From a virus: DNA of 64,000 nt. Position 1 is the first letter of the stretch. Each line of letters opens with the position of its first letter. Made by a program: the position numbers and the translations under genes. The notes beneath the pieces were generated by a model that worked only from the letters and a program-made list of their open reading frames with translations, ran no database searches and had not been told where the DNA came from. Below are positions 33,326-40,109 of the stretch, piece after piece. Location: the IMG/VR virus record IMGVR_UViG_3300043446_005562, positions 186,001 to 250,000 of that record; one strand, given 5' to 3'.

Positions 33326-33829
33326 TTATTGTCTGTTTAAAATTTTAAGAGCGTAGCCGTTGATCATAGGTCTGCCTGTGTTATAACAGCCCAGCACCAG
33401 ACCCCAATCGCCGTACTTTTTATAGAGGTTTGAGAGCAGCTTCATTGAGATCTTTACATTTAATTCCAAGTCGTTTAATAGCTGCTTTGAAGTAATTTGT
33501 TTGCCCCAAGTTGCGGTTGCGGTCGGCACCTGAATCTGCATTGCACCGTAGGCATGAGCTGAAGACACAAGTTTTGGATTGTATCCCCAGTCGAATGGGC
33601 CGTGATAGCCGCTTTCAGTTTCAGCAACGCCCATCGCAATGTTGAAGGGTACGTTGTACTGCTTTGAGTAGGTCTGCAGATAATCGTACAGCCTAATACA
33701 AGGTGGCGCTTTTTTTAGTGAAACTTTGGAGAGATCTAGGGTTCTATCCCCGTGCTTAGCTGTTTCGTAAGACCAGGCTGCGCCAAATAATAACAGCACT
33801 CCAAAGATTAGAGTTGATCTTAGTGACAT
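33326..33829 (-). CDS. Lytic transglycosylase (SLT domain), exported
   Basis: 167 residues. N-terminal hydrophobic signal/anchor (~5-20, STLIFGVLLLFGAAWS). SLT signatures: VAETESGY with the likely catalytic Glu at 72, AYGAMQIQVPTA and a late CYNTG. Cleaves peptidoglycan glycan strands, for entry or lysis. Start overlaps the upstream membrane-protein gene by 1 base. Second murein hydrolase in the window besides GH19 at 50827. Confidence 0.88.
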   Translation of the reverse strand: MSLRSTLIFGVLLLFGAAWSYETAKHGDRTLDLSKVSLKKAPPCIRLYDYLQTYSKQYNVPFNIAMGVAETESGYHGPFDWGYNPKLVSSAHAYGAMQIQVPTATATWGKQITSKQLLNDLELNVKISMKLLSNLYKKYGDWGLVLGCYNTGRPMINGYALKILNRQ

Positions 33830-34152
33830 TACTTCGCGATTTGGTCATACTTCCTAGAAGCATAAAGGTTAAAAATCATTAGTCCTACCGAATCTTGATA
33901 CACGGTGTAGGTACCGTCCGCTCTATCGATTACAAGAAGTTCATTGCGCTCGTTGATCGCAACTGAGGTTGTGGATAGAGGTTTTGTATTCTTAAGTGGG
34001 GATTTCTTTGCGTGACTCATCATTACCCAATAGTAATAGCCAATAAAGAATCCAGTTATCATTGCGACCGCAACAATAAGCAGATTACCAAGTTTCTTTG
34101 CAAAGACGTTTAAACGAGCCAATGCATTCGTGATCATGAGTTTCTTGTCCAT
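33829..34152 (-). CDS. Single-span membrane protein
   Basis: 107 residues; one transmembrane helix at ~25-46 (LLIVAVAMITGFFIGYYYWV) with the larger C-terminal part outside the cytoplasm. Adjacent to the exported transglycosylase; may be a lysis or envelope accessory protein. TATAAT-type promoter 26 bases upstream. Confidence 0.55.
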   Translation of the reverse strand: MDKKLMITNALARLNVFAKKLGNLLIVAVAMITGFFIGYYYWVMMSHAKKSPLKNTKPLSTTSVAINERNELLVIDRADGTYTVYQDSVGLMIFNLYASRKYDQIAK

Positions 34153-34177
34153 AACTTTGTTTTATAGGTTTAAAACT

Positions 34178-34183
34178 ATTATA
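34178..34183 (-). promoter_or_regulatory. Early-type -10 promoter motif
   Basis: Minus-strand TTTAGTATAATAG, 26 bases before the ATG at 34152. Confidence 0.45.
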
Positions 34184-34208
34184 CTAAAAAATGGGGCGAG
34201 CGGTCTTT

Positions 34209-34589
34209 TTAGTATTCTTTTGGACTTTCGATGTCCTTTAAGTCTGGAAATTTAGTGTACAGTTTATGATAGATTCTGTCAAATCTGCGATCCTGATCCC
34301 GTTGAAATCGATCGCCCGCTTCAAATACATTGCGCTGAATGTTTGATTGTTCTTCTCGAATGGATCTAAATTCCCATTCAAGATTCTTTCGAATCTCTTC
34401 AGTGTTCTCTTCCAATCTTCGATAAAGATCTTCCCGAACTGAATGAAGTGTGTTAGCAAGACCTGTTAGATCATTACTTAATTGATTGTTGATTGCTTGT
34501 GCCTTACGTAACCCCAACCCAATCCATCCAAGATAGATTACGGCCAAAGTGCCTAGTACGCTCAACACGACAGTTGAAATTATTGTCAT
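34209..34589 (-). CDS. Membrane-anchored coiled-coil protein
   Basis: 126 residues: N-terminal transmembrane helix (~4-22, ISTVVLSVLGTLAVIYLGWI), then a long charged coiled coil (~30-110). Holin-linked or envelope-scaffolding proteins can look like this; no family match. Flanked by a 10-bp inverted repeat, TGGGGCGAGC (34192-34201) and GCTCGCCCCA (34610-34619). Confidence 0.5.
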   Translation of the reverse strand: MTIISTVVLSVLGTLAVIYLGWIGLGLRKAQAINNQLSNDLTGLANTLHSVREDLYRRLEENTEEIRKNLEWEFRSIREEQSNIQRNVFEAGDRFQRDQDRRFDRIYHKLYTKFPDLKDIESPKEY

Positions 34590-34651
34590 ATATTTAGGGT
34601 GTTTTTAGTGCTCGCCCCAAATATTTTACTCTATCGTAAACTTAGGTTTTG

Positions 34652-35506
34652 TTAAAAGCCGTTGGTTGAAGTGTTATAAAAAACTTTACCAGTCACGTCG
34701 GTCGTCTTGGTGATGGTCGGCGTTGAATAGTTAAAGGTTAATACATCACCGCCTGTGTTCTCTCCGAATTGAATTCTAATTGGATAATAAGTGCCGGACG
34801 TTAAAGCAACTGAGCCGGATCTTTCAACCGTTCCATGGAGTCCTCCATTATTCACAGTTGCATTGCCTGTGGTAAAGCCGCTAATTGCATTACTTCCAAC
34901 CCAAACATAGGAAGCATCATCGCTTGATGTGTAAAAGGTATAGGTTTCAGTCGTAGTTGGTTTAAAATAACCCAACCATTGACAACTAAATACTTCTCCA
35001 TCATTTGAGGATGGTTCGGAAATCACTGTAGTTTGAACTGATGTTGCCGGGTTAGCACCGAATGTCGTTGGCGTAGCGGTCGCAAAAAAGCTTACGTTAT
35101 CACTAAAATATCCAGAATAGGTTGTTTTGTAGAGACCCGCTGCATACGGTACAAATGTTGTAAAATAATTATTGGTATTCAACCAATCATACGCCAATTG
35201 AGCTGTTGCAAAGGGTCCACTTGCGCCAGCAACAGCATTTGCAATACTTAAAAAACTTGCATCTGTCAAGCTACTCGATCTCCAAAAACCAACGGTTCCG
35301 TTGTTCAGGCCGTTTGGTGTGGGCTGATTTGCTGCAGCAACGTCCTTTGCGATAATATAGCCCAGTGATTCGTCTGGACCCATCCACCAGGTAAGACCGG
35401 TCGCGCCAAAGCCGGCGCTTGGGGTACCGTATGCCAGGTTTCCAAGCTGGGTTGTTCCGCCGATTGCGGCGCCAGTATTACGAGTGAAGGGTCGTGATGT
35501 TGCCAT
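34652..35506 (-). CDS. Tail fibre/adhesin-type protein with PA14-like domain
   Basis: 284 residues. A Gly/Thr-rich N-terminus (GAAIGGTTQLGNLAYGTPS, then GLTWWMGPDESLGYI) is typical of phage virion proteins. Residues ~145-260 (SNDGEVFSCQWLGYFKPTTT, YTFYTSSDDASYVWVG) match a PA14/GLEYA carbohydrate-binding domain, where the DD pair is ligand-linked. Late motif AATAAATAA 21 bases upstream. Probably binds a host surface sugar. Confidence 0.7.
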   Translation of the reverse strand: MATSRPFTRNTGAAIGGTTQLGNLAYGTPSAGFGATGLTWWMGPDESLGYIIAKDVAAANQPTPNGLNNGTVGFWRSSSLTDASFLSIANAVAGASGPFATAQLAYDWLNTNNYFTTFVPYAAGLYKTTYSGYFSDNVSFFATATPTTFGANPATSVQTTVISEPSSNDGEVFSCQWLGYFKPTTTETYTFYTSSDDASYVWVGSNAISGFTTGNATVNNGGLHGTVERSGSVALTSGTYYPIRIQFGENTGGDVLTFNYSTPTITKTTDVTGKVFYNTSTNGF

Positions 35507-35527
35507 CCAGTAACTAGATCTTTCTAG

Positions 35528-35536
35528 TTATTTATT
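35528..35536 (-). promoter_or_regulatory. T4-like late promoter motif
   Basis: AATAAATAA on the minus strand, 21 bases before the ATG at 35506. Confidence 0.5.
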
Positions 35537-36623
35537 CTTCTTGATTCCAGAAAGGTTTTTGATAATCTGGTCGAATCTGCTTCCAGATCTGCTGACTGGG
35601 ATCCCGACCGTTCAGCAAGCAGAATAGGGTGCTCCAAGCGGTTTGCGGAACATTTTCTTGAATCCACAAGGCCTCGTCCTTTCTGGTCTTGAAACCCTGT
35701 TCAGATAATTGATTTAGATAATTTTGCGCAGACCTCATTCGCATGACATGTGCAACTTTTAGGGCAGCCTCCCACTGTCTAACCCATGCATCAAATTCAT
35801 CGGGCACCATCTCTAAAAATTGATCAAGTTCTTCGCCCCGGCTCAGGTGCTCCCAAATATCGACATTAGAAAAATTGGTCAAGAGCCGGTGCAATCGAAC
35901 GTATTCTTCGAATTTAATCTTCATTCTAAAATTTCCGGGCTGGAATCTTAGAACAAAACCTTCAGCCTTTCTAGTATTCATGGCCTTTAGGCTTTCATAG
36001 AGTTCAGGACTAAAATTAAAATGTTGCTCAGTTTTTACCAGATCAGATTTGCTAATTCCGTTTGACCTAAAAAAAGCGCACGCGGTTGTCCAGTGCAATT
36101 CAGTACCCTCAGAGATGGCGCTCAGAAAAACCACCCTGGGCTTGGAACCGTAATCAACAACTATACGATTCTTGGGATAGATGATTTCGCACAAGTAGGT
36201 TACTCGACGCTCAAATTGACGTAGTCCAAAATATTTCTCTTTTAGAATTTTTAAACCCTCAACTGCCTGATCCGAATGAAATGAACCTCGAGTGGCCATG
36301 TGCCAGGCGTCAGCATAATAGAATAGAATTCCCAATGAGCCGTCCATTTTTTGCTGCACATAAACGTAATCACCTTTGACTGGAATTTGACCAGTCTGCG
36401 CAGCCTCCTCGTAATTAAAGAATTTATTGAAACCCCTAGCCACAATCTCGCCTGAATCATCCATGATGAGACCTCGACACTGTAGAGTCACTTCATCCCA
36501 TGCCGAATCGTATTGGCATTTTCTAGAGTAATTGTAAATTGTCAACGGTAATTTGTTATGCCGATTGGCAACGACCAATCCACGGTTGACGTAATCCTTT
36601 AAGATAGTTTGAGTTAGGGTCAT
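35532..36623 (-). CDS. rnlA: RNA ligase, T4 Rnl1-like
   Basis: 363 residues (T4 Rnl1 has 374). QCRGLIMDDSGEIVARGFNK (49-68) is the conserved N-terminal block; motif I VQQKMDGSLG has K92; EGFVLRF near residue 226 is motif IV and MKIKFEEY motif V. Repairs tRNA anticodon-loop breaks made by host nucleases such as PrrC, with a kinase/phosphatase partner. That partner gene lies immediately upstream (stop and start adjacent). Confidence 0.9.
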   Translation of the reverse strand: MTLTQTILKDYVNRGLVVANRHNKLPLTIYNYSRKCQYDSAWDEVTLQCRGLIMDDSGEIVARGFNKFFNYEEAAQTGQIPVKGDYVYVQQKMDGSLGILFYYADAWHMATRGSFHSDQAVEGLKILKEKYFGLRQFERRVTYLCEIIYPKNRIVVDYGSKPRVVFLSAISEGTELHWTTACAFFRSNGISKSDLVKTEQHFNFSPELYESLKAMNTRKAEGFVLRFQPGNFRMKIKFEEYVRLHRLLTNFSNVDIWEHLSRGEELDQFLEMVPDEFDAWVRQWEAALKVAHVMRMRSAQNYLNQLSEQGFKTRKDEALWIQENVPQTAWSTLFCLLNGRDPSQQIWKQIRPDYQKPFWNQEE

Positions 36624-37028
36624 TTATAATTTAATTTCAAAACGAGCTCTCATCTGCTCTACTTTTTCAGCCGGCACTCCATGAGAATTAATGCCACCGT
36701 GCCTATTTTCAACAATGATTGAGAAAACTCGATAGTTCCATTCCTTTGCTAAATCGTAATAGGCTTGCATTTCCCACTCTTGAGTAAATGTATTCGAGAC
36801 CACAATCACGGAATTTTGACCGGTTGTGTGATTTAGTATCATGGCGGTTTCCACATCACCATAACACCACTGATGAGCCTCCTTTAATTTAGAGGCATCG
36901 AATCGATATTCGCTATTCTCATCCAAGAAAAATCTGTCTGTTTCAAAATGAGAACCTCCAAGCTCTTTAGCTAGTGTTGATTTGCCCGCACCCGGCAAAC
37001 CTCGTAAAAGAAATAGTGTCTTTGTCAT
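36624..37028 (-). CDS. Polynucleotide 5'-kinase-like P-loop protein
   Basis: 134 residues. Walker A GLPGAGKST at 9-17, FETDRFF with D31 as likely general base, VSNTF and a C-terminal R-A-R-F. This is the kinase-domain layout of T4 Pnkp, but the C-terminal phosphatase domain is missing. With the Rnl1-like ligase it would rebuild a 5' phosphate before sealing. The HAD phosphatase at 1645 or the cREC protein could supply 3' end healing (inference). Confidence 0.75.
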   Translation of the reverse strand: MTKTLFLLRGLPGAGKSTLAKELGGSHFETDRFFLDENSEYRFDASKLKEAHQWCYGDVETAMILNHTTGQNSVIVVSNTFTQEWEMQAYYDLAKEWNYRVFSIIVENRHGGINSHGVPAEKVEQMRARFEIKL

Positions 37029-37046
37029 GCTATTTTAGTTAATGAT

Positions 37047-37052
37047 ATTATA
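37047..37052 (-). promoter_or_regulatory. Early-type -10 promoter motif
   Basis: Minus-strand TTTAGTATAATATC, 18 bases before the ATG at 37028, between tRNA-Tyr and the kinase gene. Confidence 0.45.
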
Positions 37053-37059
37053 CTAAAAG

Positions 37060-37141
37060 TGGGAGTAGGTGGACTCGAACCACCGAACTCAGAAGAGGAG
37101 GGATTTACAGTCCCTTGCAATTGCCGCTATGCGATACTCCC
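37060..37141 (-). tRNA. tRNA-Tyr (GUA)
   Basis: Acceptor GGGAGTA/TACTCCC, anticodon loop CTGTAAA, long variable arm. CCA not encoded. Confidence 0.93.
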
Positions 37142-37281
37142 AAAATAAGGAAAGGGGAAGATGGTTGTGTGGACGACCCCTTTTACGATTGGCTTTACTC
37201 TGCTAATGATCTGCCAACTCCGATGCTGCCAGTCGACCATTAGTCTCAAACTATTGACAGCTCATTCCCCAATCAACCTTG
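37142..37281. other. Non-tRNA spacer in tRNA array
   Basis: 140 bases between tRNA-Tyr and tRNA-Pro with no cloverleaf or convincing ORF. Ends carry GGGGAA (37154-37159) and TTCCCC (37265-37270), which could pair on the transcript. May be a small RNA or processing spacer. Confidence 0.3.
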
Positions 37282-37356
37282 TCGGGGTGGCAGGATTCGA
37301 ACCTACGACCTCCTGCTCCCAAAGCAGGCGCGATAACCGGACTACGCTACACCCCG
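37282..37356 (-). tRNA. tRNA-Pro (UGG)
   Basis: Acceptor CGGGGTG/CACCCCG, anticodon loop TTTGGGA. CCA not encoded. Confidence 0.92.
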
Positions 37357-37438
37357 AAAATCAATACGCTTTCGCCCCCTGTATGGCGTATTACTGATGC
37401 TTAAGGTCGGCCTTAACCGTTAAGGGAGCCACCAGTTG

Positions 37439-37511
37439 AGCGGATGGCGAGAATCGAACTCGCATCTCCAGCTTGGAAGGCTGGAGTAATAAGCCATTAT
37501 ACGACATCCGC
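37439..37511 (-). tRNA. tRNA-Gly (UCC)
   Basis: Acceptor GCGGATG/CATCCGC, anticodon loop CTTCCAA. CCA not encoded. The 82-base spacer before it (37357-37438) holds two short hairpins (AATACGC/GCGTATT and TTAAGG/CCTTAA). Confidence 0.92.
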
Positions 37512-37518
37512 TTATTTG

Positions 37519-37591
37519 AGCGGGAGACCGGGTTCGAACCGGCGACCTCAACCTTGGCAAGGTTGCGCTCTACCAACTGAGCTACTCCCGC
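37519..37591 (-). tRNA. tRNA-Gly (GCC)
   Basis: Acceptor GCGGGAG/CTCCCGC, anticodon loop TTGCCAA. CCA not encoded. Confidence 0.93.
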
Positions 37592-37778
37592 AATTGGGTA
37601 GGATCAGACGTGTTCTGCCTACTAGGCAGGTCTGCCTACCGAGACCTCGTCGTTAACTTTCGTCAGAGCGTACCGAGACACCATTTGTTTTTCGACTTGA
37701 GGTAGTCACGGCCGCCTCTGGTCCTCTCAAGTCTATTTCGTATCGTGGCAAGATGCGGCTCGACCCTGATACGCTGTG
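37592..37778 (-). other. Structured non-tRNA spacer (candidate small RNA)
   Basis: 187 bases with serial hairpins: GTAGGCAG/CTGCCTAC-type repeats near 37615-37640, an 8-bp stem GACTTGAG/CTCAAGTC (37694-37701 / 37726-37733) and CGTATC/GATACG (37739-37744 / 37768-37773). No cloverleaf or ORF was found. Could be a non-coding RNA co-processed with the tRNAs. Confidence 0.35.
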
Positions 37779-37851
37779 AGCCTCCTGCCGGGATCGAACC
37801 AGCGACCTACTGATTACAAATCAGTTGCTCTACCAGCTGAGCTAAGGAGGC
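37779..37851 (-). tRNA. tRNA-Thr (UGU)
   Basis: Acceptor GCCTCCT/AGGAGGC, anticodon loop TTTGTAA. CCA not encoded. Confidence 0.93.
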
Positions 37852-37934
37852 AAGATGAACCGTCACAGTGGTTCAGTCTGGTCATTTTCTTCTTCAGTCA
37901 TCGGTAAACCGCGACCTTCTGACGGTGACATCCA

Positions 37935-38011
37935 TGGTGGACCGTGAGAGACTCGAACTCTCGACCCCCTGCGTGCAAGGCAGGTGCTCTAGCCAACTGA
38001 GCTAACAGCCC
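37935..38011 (-). tRNA. tRNA-Ala (UGC)
   Basis: Acceptor GGGCTGT/ACGGTCC, anticodon loop CTTGCAC. CCA encoded. Confidence 0.9.
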
Positions 38012-38017
38012 ATTTTG

Positions 38018-38089
38018 TAGCCCGTACGAGAATCGAACTCGTCTCTCATCCGTGAAAGGGATGCGTCCTAACCGATAGACTAACGGGCC
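38018..38089 (-). tRNA. tRNA-Glu (UUC)
   Basis: Acceptor GGCCCGT/ACGGGCT, anticodon loop CTTTCAC. CCA not encoded. Confidence 0.92.
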
Positions 38090-38093
38090 AAAT

Positions 38094-38210
38094 AAAAACA
38101 TAATACTACTTTAATAGCGCTTACCCAATTTTACAACAGAGCGCGTTACCTTGCTAGACCGTTATTGGGCAACGACTTCTAACAATCCTACCTACCCATA
38201 TTATGTTTTT
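38094..38210 (-). other. Structured spacer closed by a 12-bp inverted repeat
   Basis: AAAAACATAATA (38094-38105) is the exact reverse complement of TATTATGTTTTT (38199-38210). Inside, CCCAAT (38124-38129) can pair with ATTGGG (38164-38169). The element exactly fills the gap between tRNA-Glu and tRNA-Asp and has no tRNA fold or ORF; candidate small RNA. Confidence 0.45.
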
Positions 38211-38211
38211 G

Positions 38212-38283
38212 CGGTCCCACCGGGAATCGAACCCGGCACTTTGCCGTGACAGGGCAATATTATAGCCGATTAACTATGAGACC
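38212..38283 (-). tRNA. tRNA-Asp (GUC)
   Basis: Acceptor GGTCTCA/TGGGACC, anticodon loop CTGTCAC. CCA not encoded. Confidence 0.92.
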
Positions 38284-38482
38284 TTTTGCTCCTTATAAAT
38301 CCTTCCCGTGCACAGAACAAGAAACTGGGGAGACGTTGTTTCTACTTTTATGAAAGGCTTGGGTACCCTCTCCCACCGTTTCGCAGGTTGAAGCGTCCAT
38401 CTCCACGCCGTCCCTGTGGAACTACAGTGGCTGGTTGTTGCGGCATGCTGCGCTGTGATGGAACATTCGCACAAGCATTGAC
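38284..38482. other. Non-coding spacer in tRNA array
   Basis: 199 bases between tRNA-Asp and tRNA-fMet. GC-richer than the surroundings; no cloverleaf or supported ORF. Long open frames here only read through tRNA genes. Possible RNA element, nothing specific seen. Confidence 0.3.
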
Positions 38483-38557
38483 TGGTTGCGGGTGCTGGAA
38501 TCGAACCAGCGATCTTTGGGTTATGAGCCCAACGAGTTACCATTTCTCCGACCCGCG
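38483..38557 (-). tRNA. Initiator tRNA-fMet (CAU)
   Basis: Acceptor CGCGGGT/ACCCGCA has the C1:A72 mismatch that marks initiators, and the anticodon stem has three GC pairs (GGG/CCC) around loop CTCATAA. CCA encoded. Confidence 0.92.
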
Positions 38558-38562
38558 ATGTG

Positions 38563-38633
38563 TTGTCCCGCAAGGATTCGAACCTCAATTCTCTGGACCA
38601 AAACCAGATGTGCTGCCGTTACACCACAGGACA
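38563..38633 (-). tRNA. tRNA-Gln (UUG)
   Basis: Acceptor TGTCCTG/CGGGACA, anticodon loop TTTTGGT. CCA not encoded. Confidence 0.92.
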
Positions 38634-38682
38634 ATTTACTATCTCCAATACGTCAAAGAACCTAATTCTCTTTGTATAGAAT

Positions 38683-38688
38683 ATTATA
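38683..38688 (-). promoter_or_regulatory. Promoter for downstream tRNA cluster
   Basis: Minus-strand AATATAGTATAATATTC, 50 bases before tRNA-Gln, in the only sizeable gap between tRNA-Trp and tRNA-Gln. Confidence 0.45.
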
Positions 38689-38704
38689 CTATATTCCAGA
38701 GATC

Positions 38705-38778
38705 TGGCACGAGTGGAGAGATTCGAACTCCCATCAACGGTTTTGGAGACCGGTATGCTACCATTGCACCACACACGT
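38705..38778 (-). tRNA. tRNA-Trp (CCA)
   Basis: Acceptor ACGTGTG/CACTCGT (one mismatch), anticodon loop CTCCAAA. CCA encoded. Confidence 0.9.
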
Positions 38779-38782
38779 ATTT

Positions 38783-38859
38783 TGGTTGGAATAGTAGGAT
38801 TTGAACCTACGACCTCATGAGTATCAGTCATGCGCTCTAACCAACTGAGCTATATTCCA
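38783..38859 (-). tRNA. tRNA-Ile (GAU)
   Basis: Acceptor TGGAATA/TATTCCA, anticodon loop CTGATAC. CCA encoded. Confidence 0.93.
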
Positions 38860-38862
38860 ATT

Positions 38863-38938
38863 TGGTGGTGCGGGGCAGGATCGAACTGCCGACACCAGGA
38901 TTTTCAGTCCTGTGCTCTACCGTCTGAGCTACCGCACC
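38863..38938 (-). tRNA. tRNA-Phe (GAA)
   Basis: Acceptor GGTGCGG/CCGCACC, anticodon loop CTGAAAA. CCA encoded. Confidence 0.94.
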
Positions 38939-38942
38939 GGGT

Positions 38943-38978
38943 AAAACAAAAAACCTCGAATTTTTTAGGTTCGAGGTT
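38943..38978 (-). terminator. Rho-independent terminator before tRNA array
   Basis: Perfect 9-bp stem AACCTCGAA (38952-38960) / TTCGAGGTT (38970-38978), with minus-strand TTTTTTGTTTT after it, ending 5 bases before tRNA-Phe. Ends the small late gene at 39003; the same arrangement as at 25502. Confidence 0.75.
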
Positions 38979-39002
38979 CAGTGTTTCGTAGTTAATATTT
39001 CC

Positions 39003-39134
39003 TTAACTTAATCCGCTTGAACCTCGCAATGCCCCAAAATCTTTAATCGCTTCCGTTGCATTCACAGTAATTGTGCCTGCCGGATACTGATTCCAGTTTT
39101 GAGAAATTTTTGATGTGTTCGCGTAGTTTTGCAC
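39003..39134 (-). CDS. Small late gene
   Basis: 43 residues from GTG 39134 (a stop lies two codons upstream) to TAA 39003: NYANTSKISQNWNQYPAG, then TITVNATEAIKDFGAL. No signal peptide. Bounded by an exact TATAAATA 21 bases before the start and a strong terminator after it, so it forms its own late transcription unit. Possibly a small virion protein; not recognised. Confidence 0.55.
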   Translation of the reverse strand: MQNYANTSKISQNWNQYPAGTITVNATEAIKDFGALRGSSGLS

Positions 39135-39155
39135 GGTTTAAGTTTTTTGTCTAGT

Positions 39156-39163
39156 TATTTATA
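39156..39163 (-). promoter_or_regulatory. Late promoter with overlapping TATAAT motif
   Basis: Exact TATAAATA on the minus strand 21 bases before the GTG at 39134; an early-type GGTATAATAG lies just upstream at 39169-39174. Confidence 0.55.
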
Positions 39164-39196
39164 AAGCTATTATACCAACTTTTCGGAAAAAGGTTC

Positions 39197-40054
39197 TTAG
39201 TGTTGAATAATTTTCTTGGAGGTTCCGTCATCATACAGATAAATCATGATTTCATCTTTGCGGATATATTGAACCGGCCTGCCTAACATATCAACCACAC
39301 CAATTAATTTGGGTTCACGTTTAGTAAAAGTTTTAATTCCGCTTGTAGTGCAAGTTTCAATTGTAATACGTGTGAAGAAGAATGTATCTTGGTCCAAGCA
39401 TTTATTATACCATTGAGTTGCAATCAAGTAATGACCATCATGAGGGAATTTGTATTTGATAATGCGAGCATCATTACCCGGTCCTTTCTGCCAAACCAGA
39501 TCGCTATCATTAAAATCGTAATACATGTACAGCTGATCATCACTCATAGAATCCCAGTCGTGCTGATTTAGAGAATCTAGCATAGGTCCATTCCAAATAT
39601 AAGAATACCACTGCCAACAAGTATCGCCTTTCTTCCAAGGACCCAGAGTCATTTCACCAACCATACTATCATTACAGGTTCCGGTAGTACTCTTTAAATT
39701 ATAGACAAACTTAGAGTTGGGAAAATAAATCAATTCAATAGGACGATAAATCAGAGTATCGCATCCTTTACAACGGTTTTTCACTACGACACGCAAGTAA
39801 TACTTACCCTTTTTGTTGAATTGAACTTCGCAAATACCCCTATACGAATAGACAGTATCTAATTTTTTGGTTTGAAGATCAATTACTGTAAACATGTAAT
39901 CGACACAAGTATCATCCAATACTTGACCGCTTAAATACCATTTGTAAAGGTTACGCTGATTCCATTGTTGAAGTTTTAACGTGCTCCAATCACATTTTGC
40001 AGAGGCAGTAGCTGATGCAACGAAAAGCAGAACTGCTAATAGTAGTTTTTTCAC
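39197..40054 (-). CDS. Secreted Cys-rich protein with T9SS-like C-terminus
   Basis: 285 residues. A signal peptide (KKLLLAVLLFVASATASA) is followed by a Cys- and Trp-rich, Asp-rich beta domain. The C-terminal ~40 residues (LIGVVDMLGRPVQYI, then YLYDDGTSKKIIQ) match the pattern of Bacteroidota T9SS type A sorting tails: beta strand, x-D-x-x-GR, G/D-turn, final KKII. Suggests surface display or secretion through the host T9SS. Mature role unknown; superinfection exclusion or surface binding are options. Confidence 0.65.
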   Translation of the reverse strand: MKKLLLAVLLFVASATASAKCDWSTLKLQQWNQRNLYKWYLSGQVLDDTCVDYMFTVIDLQTKKLDTVYSYRGICEVQFNKKGKYYLRVVVKNRCKGCDTLIYRPIELIYFPNSKFVYNLKSTTGTCNDSMVGEMTLGPWKKGDTCWQWYSYIWNGPMLDSLNQHDWDSMSDDQLYMYYDFNDSDLVWQKGPGNDARIIKYKFPHDGHYLIATQWYNKCLDQDTFFFTRITIETCTTSGIKTFTKREPKLIGVVDMLGRPVQYIRKDEIMIYLYDDGTSKKIIQH

Positions 40055-40109
40055 GCCGATCTTATACTAATCAGCACGCAATAAGTTTTTAATGGAAATG
40101 TAAAAAAGA

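Noticed and set aside
37161-37656. Plus-strand open frames containing GFEPTTSCSQ-type sequence
   Set aside because: Such peptides are typical translations of the antisense strand of tRNA T-arms, not genes.
38274-38588. 104-codon minus-strand open frame across tRNA-fMet and neighbours
   Set aside because: It translates tRNA genes and spacers; composition is not protein-like and the tRNAs explain the sequence.
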